Shown here: positions 5,966 to 7,180 of the stretch, in pieces
How positions within the stretch are numbered: the stretch's first letter is position 1
Layout: every line of letters starts with the position of its first letter
Source of the DNA: Lawsonibacter sp.
GTDB taxonomy: Bacteria; Bacillota; Clostridia; Oscillospirales; Oscillospiraceae
Length of the DNA: 7,180 bases
Assembly (NCBI GenBank): GCA_022793355.1
Contig: JAAWCR010000008.1
Span: 1 to 7,180, forward strand
Direction of reading: 5' to 3'
Notes under the pieces: model-generated
Told to the model about the DNA's origin: nothing
The model's input: the letters and a program-made list of their open reading frames with translations, nothing else
Database searches by the model: none
Position numbers and translations under genes: made by a program

Positions 5966-7087
5966 TCAGGCCTCTGGCCCCTGGCCGTCCAACGGAACCA
6001 CAGGGGAGATGACCGCTTGGAATATAGGGCCGTCCCCCGGTTCGCCGGTAATGAGCACCAGCCGATCCTCCCCGCCGGTGATCCCCGCCGGTTCCAGCAG
6101 CGCGGCGGGGCCAGGCTGCTGGCCGTCCTCCTCCACCCAGATCCGATCGGCGTATTTCTCCAACAGCTGAGGGGTCACCCCGCTGTCGCTCTCATCTCCG
6201 GCCAGAGTATCCCGCCCCACCCGCAGGGATATTTTCGTGCCGTAGGGCTCCACCGCCGCCCGGACCTGCGTAAGGAAGTCCTCAAGCTGAGCGGTGAACC
6301 GGCTGGAGTCGTAGGCCTCCCCCCGGCGGATGGTGCTCAGGTCCCCCCGGATGGGGAAGTAGAACTCCTCAAGCACGATTTCGTCAAAGCCCAAGGCGGC
6401 CAGCTCGCCGCACAGGGCGGCGTTGTAGGCCCGGACCTCCGCCTTGCCGGGGCTGGTCCACCGCAGGCCGTCCCCGTCCCGCCAGTTCCAGTCCTGGCCC
6501 GCCCAGCGCAGGGCGAGATTGTTGTTGTAATAGGGCACCGTGTCGTCCAGGAAGCAGTGGACCCGGGCAATGGTATACACGTCCCCCTCGTTCCACTTTT
6601 TCAGGGCGTCGCCCACCGCCTGCTGTCCGTTCACCTCGGACCAGCCGGCCACCGCCTGCTCCGAATGCCAGGACAGCTTGCCCATCGAGTCCTTCATCTC
6701 CACAATCAGGCCTTTCATCGCCGGGTCCGGCTCCGGCACCCCGCCGCTGATGGCCTGATCCACGGAAATCTGGAGGGCATACCCGGCGGACGCCCCATCC
6801 TCTTCCCCCGGCACAGGCGGCTGGTCCACGGGGGGCTGCTCCACGATGCTGAGACTCCCCGGGTCGGGCACAGACACCGCCCCCCCTGGATTTTCCTCCC
6901 GCTGAAAGAGGGCGGGGAGCTGGAGCTTCGGTCCGTCTGGGGTATATACGATATATTTTTGAAGGAAAAACAGCCCGGCCACCACAAGGACCACCACCAC
7001 CGTCAGGGTGATGGCGATGAAGCGCAGAATATCCGTTACGGTCCTGCGGCCCCGATATCCGCCAAAATCACTGTTGGAGCGGCTCAT
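5966..7087 (-). CDS. Membrane-anchored DUF4015-like putative glycoside hydrolase domain protein
   Basis: The 373-residue product has a short basic cytoplasmic tail, one membrane helix (about residues 20-43, no signal-peptidase-like site seen), a Pro/Glu-rich linker (about 60-122) and an extracytoplasmic domain (about 124-345). The domain resembles the DUF4015 'putative glycosyl hydrolase' family, which has a TIM-barrel fold related to GH13. The supporting motifs are GLIVEMKDSMGKLSW (126-140), YTIARVHCFLDD (171-182), NWRDGDGLRWTSPGKAEVRA (201-220) and FDEIVLEEFYFP (234-245), the last matching the family's barrel strand. Where the family usually has Asp in the VIDVKD and FDY motifs, this protein has Glu129 and Leu239-Glu240-Glu241. 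No substrate is known for the family, so activity on cell-wall or other glycans is only a guess. The ATG at 7087 has an excellent Shine-Dalgarno. The gene has its own promoter and terminator and is probably not co-transcribed with the ATPase. Confidence 0.8.
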   Translation of the reverse strand: MSRSNSDFGGYRGRRTVTDILRFIAITLTVVVVLVVAGLFFLQKYIVYTPDGPKLQLPALFQREENPGGAVSVPDPGSLSIVEQPPVDQPPVPGEEDGASAGYALQISVDQAISGGVPEPDPAMKGLIVEMKDSMGKLSWHSEQAVAGWSEVNGQQAVGDALKKWNEGDVYTIARVHCFLDDTVPYYNNNLALRWAGQDWNWRDGDGLRWTSPGKAEVRAYNAALCGELAALGFDEIVLEEFYFPIRGDLSTIRRGEAYDSSRFTAQLEDFLTQVRAAVEPYGTKISLRVGRDTLAGDESDSGVTPQLLEKYADRIWVEEDGQQPGPAALLEPAGITGGEDRLVLITGEPGDGPIFQAVISPVVPLDGQGPEA

Positions 7088-7091
7088 AGTT

Positions 7092-7098
7092 CACCTCC
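7092..7098 (-). promoter_or_regulatory. Ribosome binding site of the DUF4015-like gene
   Basis: GGAGGTG on the minus strand (7098-7092) is a seven-base match to the 16S tail, four bases (AACT) before the ATG at 7087. It fixes the start and predicts strong translation. Confidence 0.85.
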
Positions 7099-7126
7099 GG
7101 AATTTCCCATTCCTGGAAAATTTCCA
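7099..7126. repeat. Two adjacent inverted repeats in the leader of the DUF4015-like gene
   Basis: TGGAAA-A-TTTCCA (7114-7126, six-base arms, one central base) lies directly beside GGAAT-N5-ATTCC in minus orientation (7113-7099, five-base arms). The second touches the Shine-Dalgarno. They lie between promoter and start codon and could be an operator or a weak leader hairpin. Both are short, so chance is a real alternative. Confidence 0.35.
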
Positions 7127-7150
7127 CCGATATCATCTCTTTGCCGGCTT

Positions 7151-7179
7151 ATTATACCAATTTCCCGCCCTTTTTACAA
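7151..7179 (-). promoter_or_regulatory. Promoter of the DUF4015-like gene with extended -10
   Basis: On the minus strand TTGTAA (7179-7174, 4 of 6) is followed by a 17-base spacer and a perfect TATAAT (7156-7151). TGG just before it makes an extended -10 (TGnTATAAT). Transcription would start near 7144, giving a leader of about 57 bases. The spacing and match are better than expected by chance in such GC-rich DNA. Confidence 0.8.
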
Positions 7180-7180
7180 C

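Noticed and set aside
1..7180. A novel defence, mobile or CRISPR-like system
   Set aside because: All long real frames belong to a known V-type ATPase operon and one DUF4015-like gene. No transposase, integrase, nuclease or regularly spaced direct-repeat array was found on either strand.

Overview
The window is the promoter-proximal part of a V/A-type (rotary) ATPase operon, entirely on the minus strand, preceded on the same strand by one gene for a membrane-anchored protein that resembles the DUF4015 'putative glycosyl hydrolase' family. The DNA is GC-rich, with good Shine-Dalgarno sites and sigma-A-like promoters of Firmicutes type. The V-ATPase gene order matches the Enterococcus hirae ntp operon. 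Two short GGGGCGGCC-type palindromes sit in intergenic gaps. Together these suggest a GC-rich anaerobic clostridium, most likely of the Oscillospiraceae (Flavonifractor/Oscillibacter/Intestinimonas-like). That placement is inference from style, not from a search.

Layout in the direction of transcription (right to left). 7180-7088: promoter with an extended -10 box and a leader with two small inverted repeats. 7087-5966: DUF4015-like protein. 5965-5762: a 204-base gap holding a strong hairpin, a competing alternative stem and the promoter of the ATPase operon. Then come the peripheral-stalk subunit G/H (ntpF), the membrane subunit I (ntpI, the a-subunit equivalent), the proteolipid K (ntpK, the c-ring), the stalk subunit E (ntpE), subunit C (ntpC, rotor-to-ring coupler), the small rotor subunit F (ntpG) and the first 274 codons of catalytic subunit A (ntpA), which runs off the left edge. 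Subunits B and D would be expected just beyond the left edge.

The genes build one machine. A (with B) forms the catalytic head. F (with D) and C form the central shaft and its socket. E and G/H form the outer stalks. I and K form the ion-translocating membrane part. K retains every side chain known to hold Na+ in E. hirae NtpK, so the enzyme is predicted to move Na+ rather than H+. The window cannot show whether it mainly makes or uses ATP.

No CRISPR array, tRNA, rRNA, transposase or phage gene was seen. The window is mostly a conserved core operon. The points most worth a second look are the three-arm switch-like structure upstream of the ATPase promoter, the intergenic palindromes inside the operon, the Na+-site signature and the unusual acidic positions of the DUF4015-like protein.
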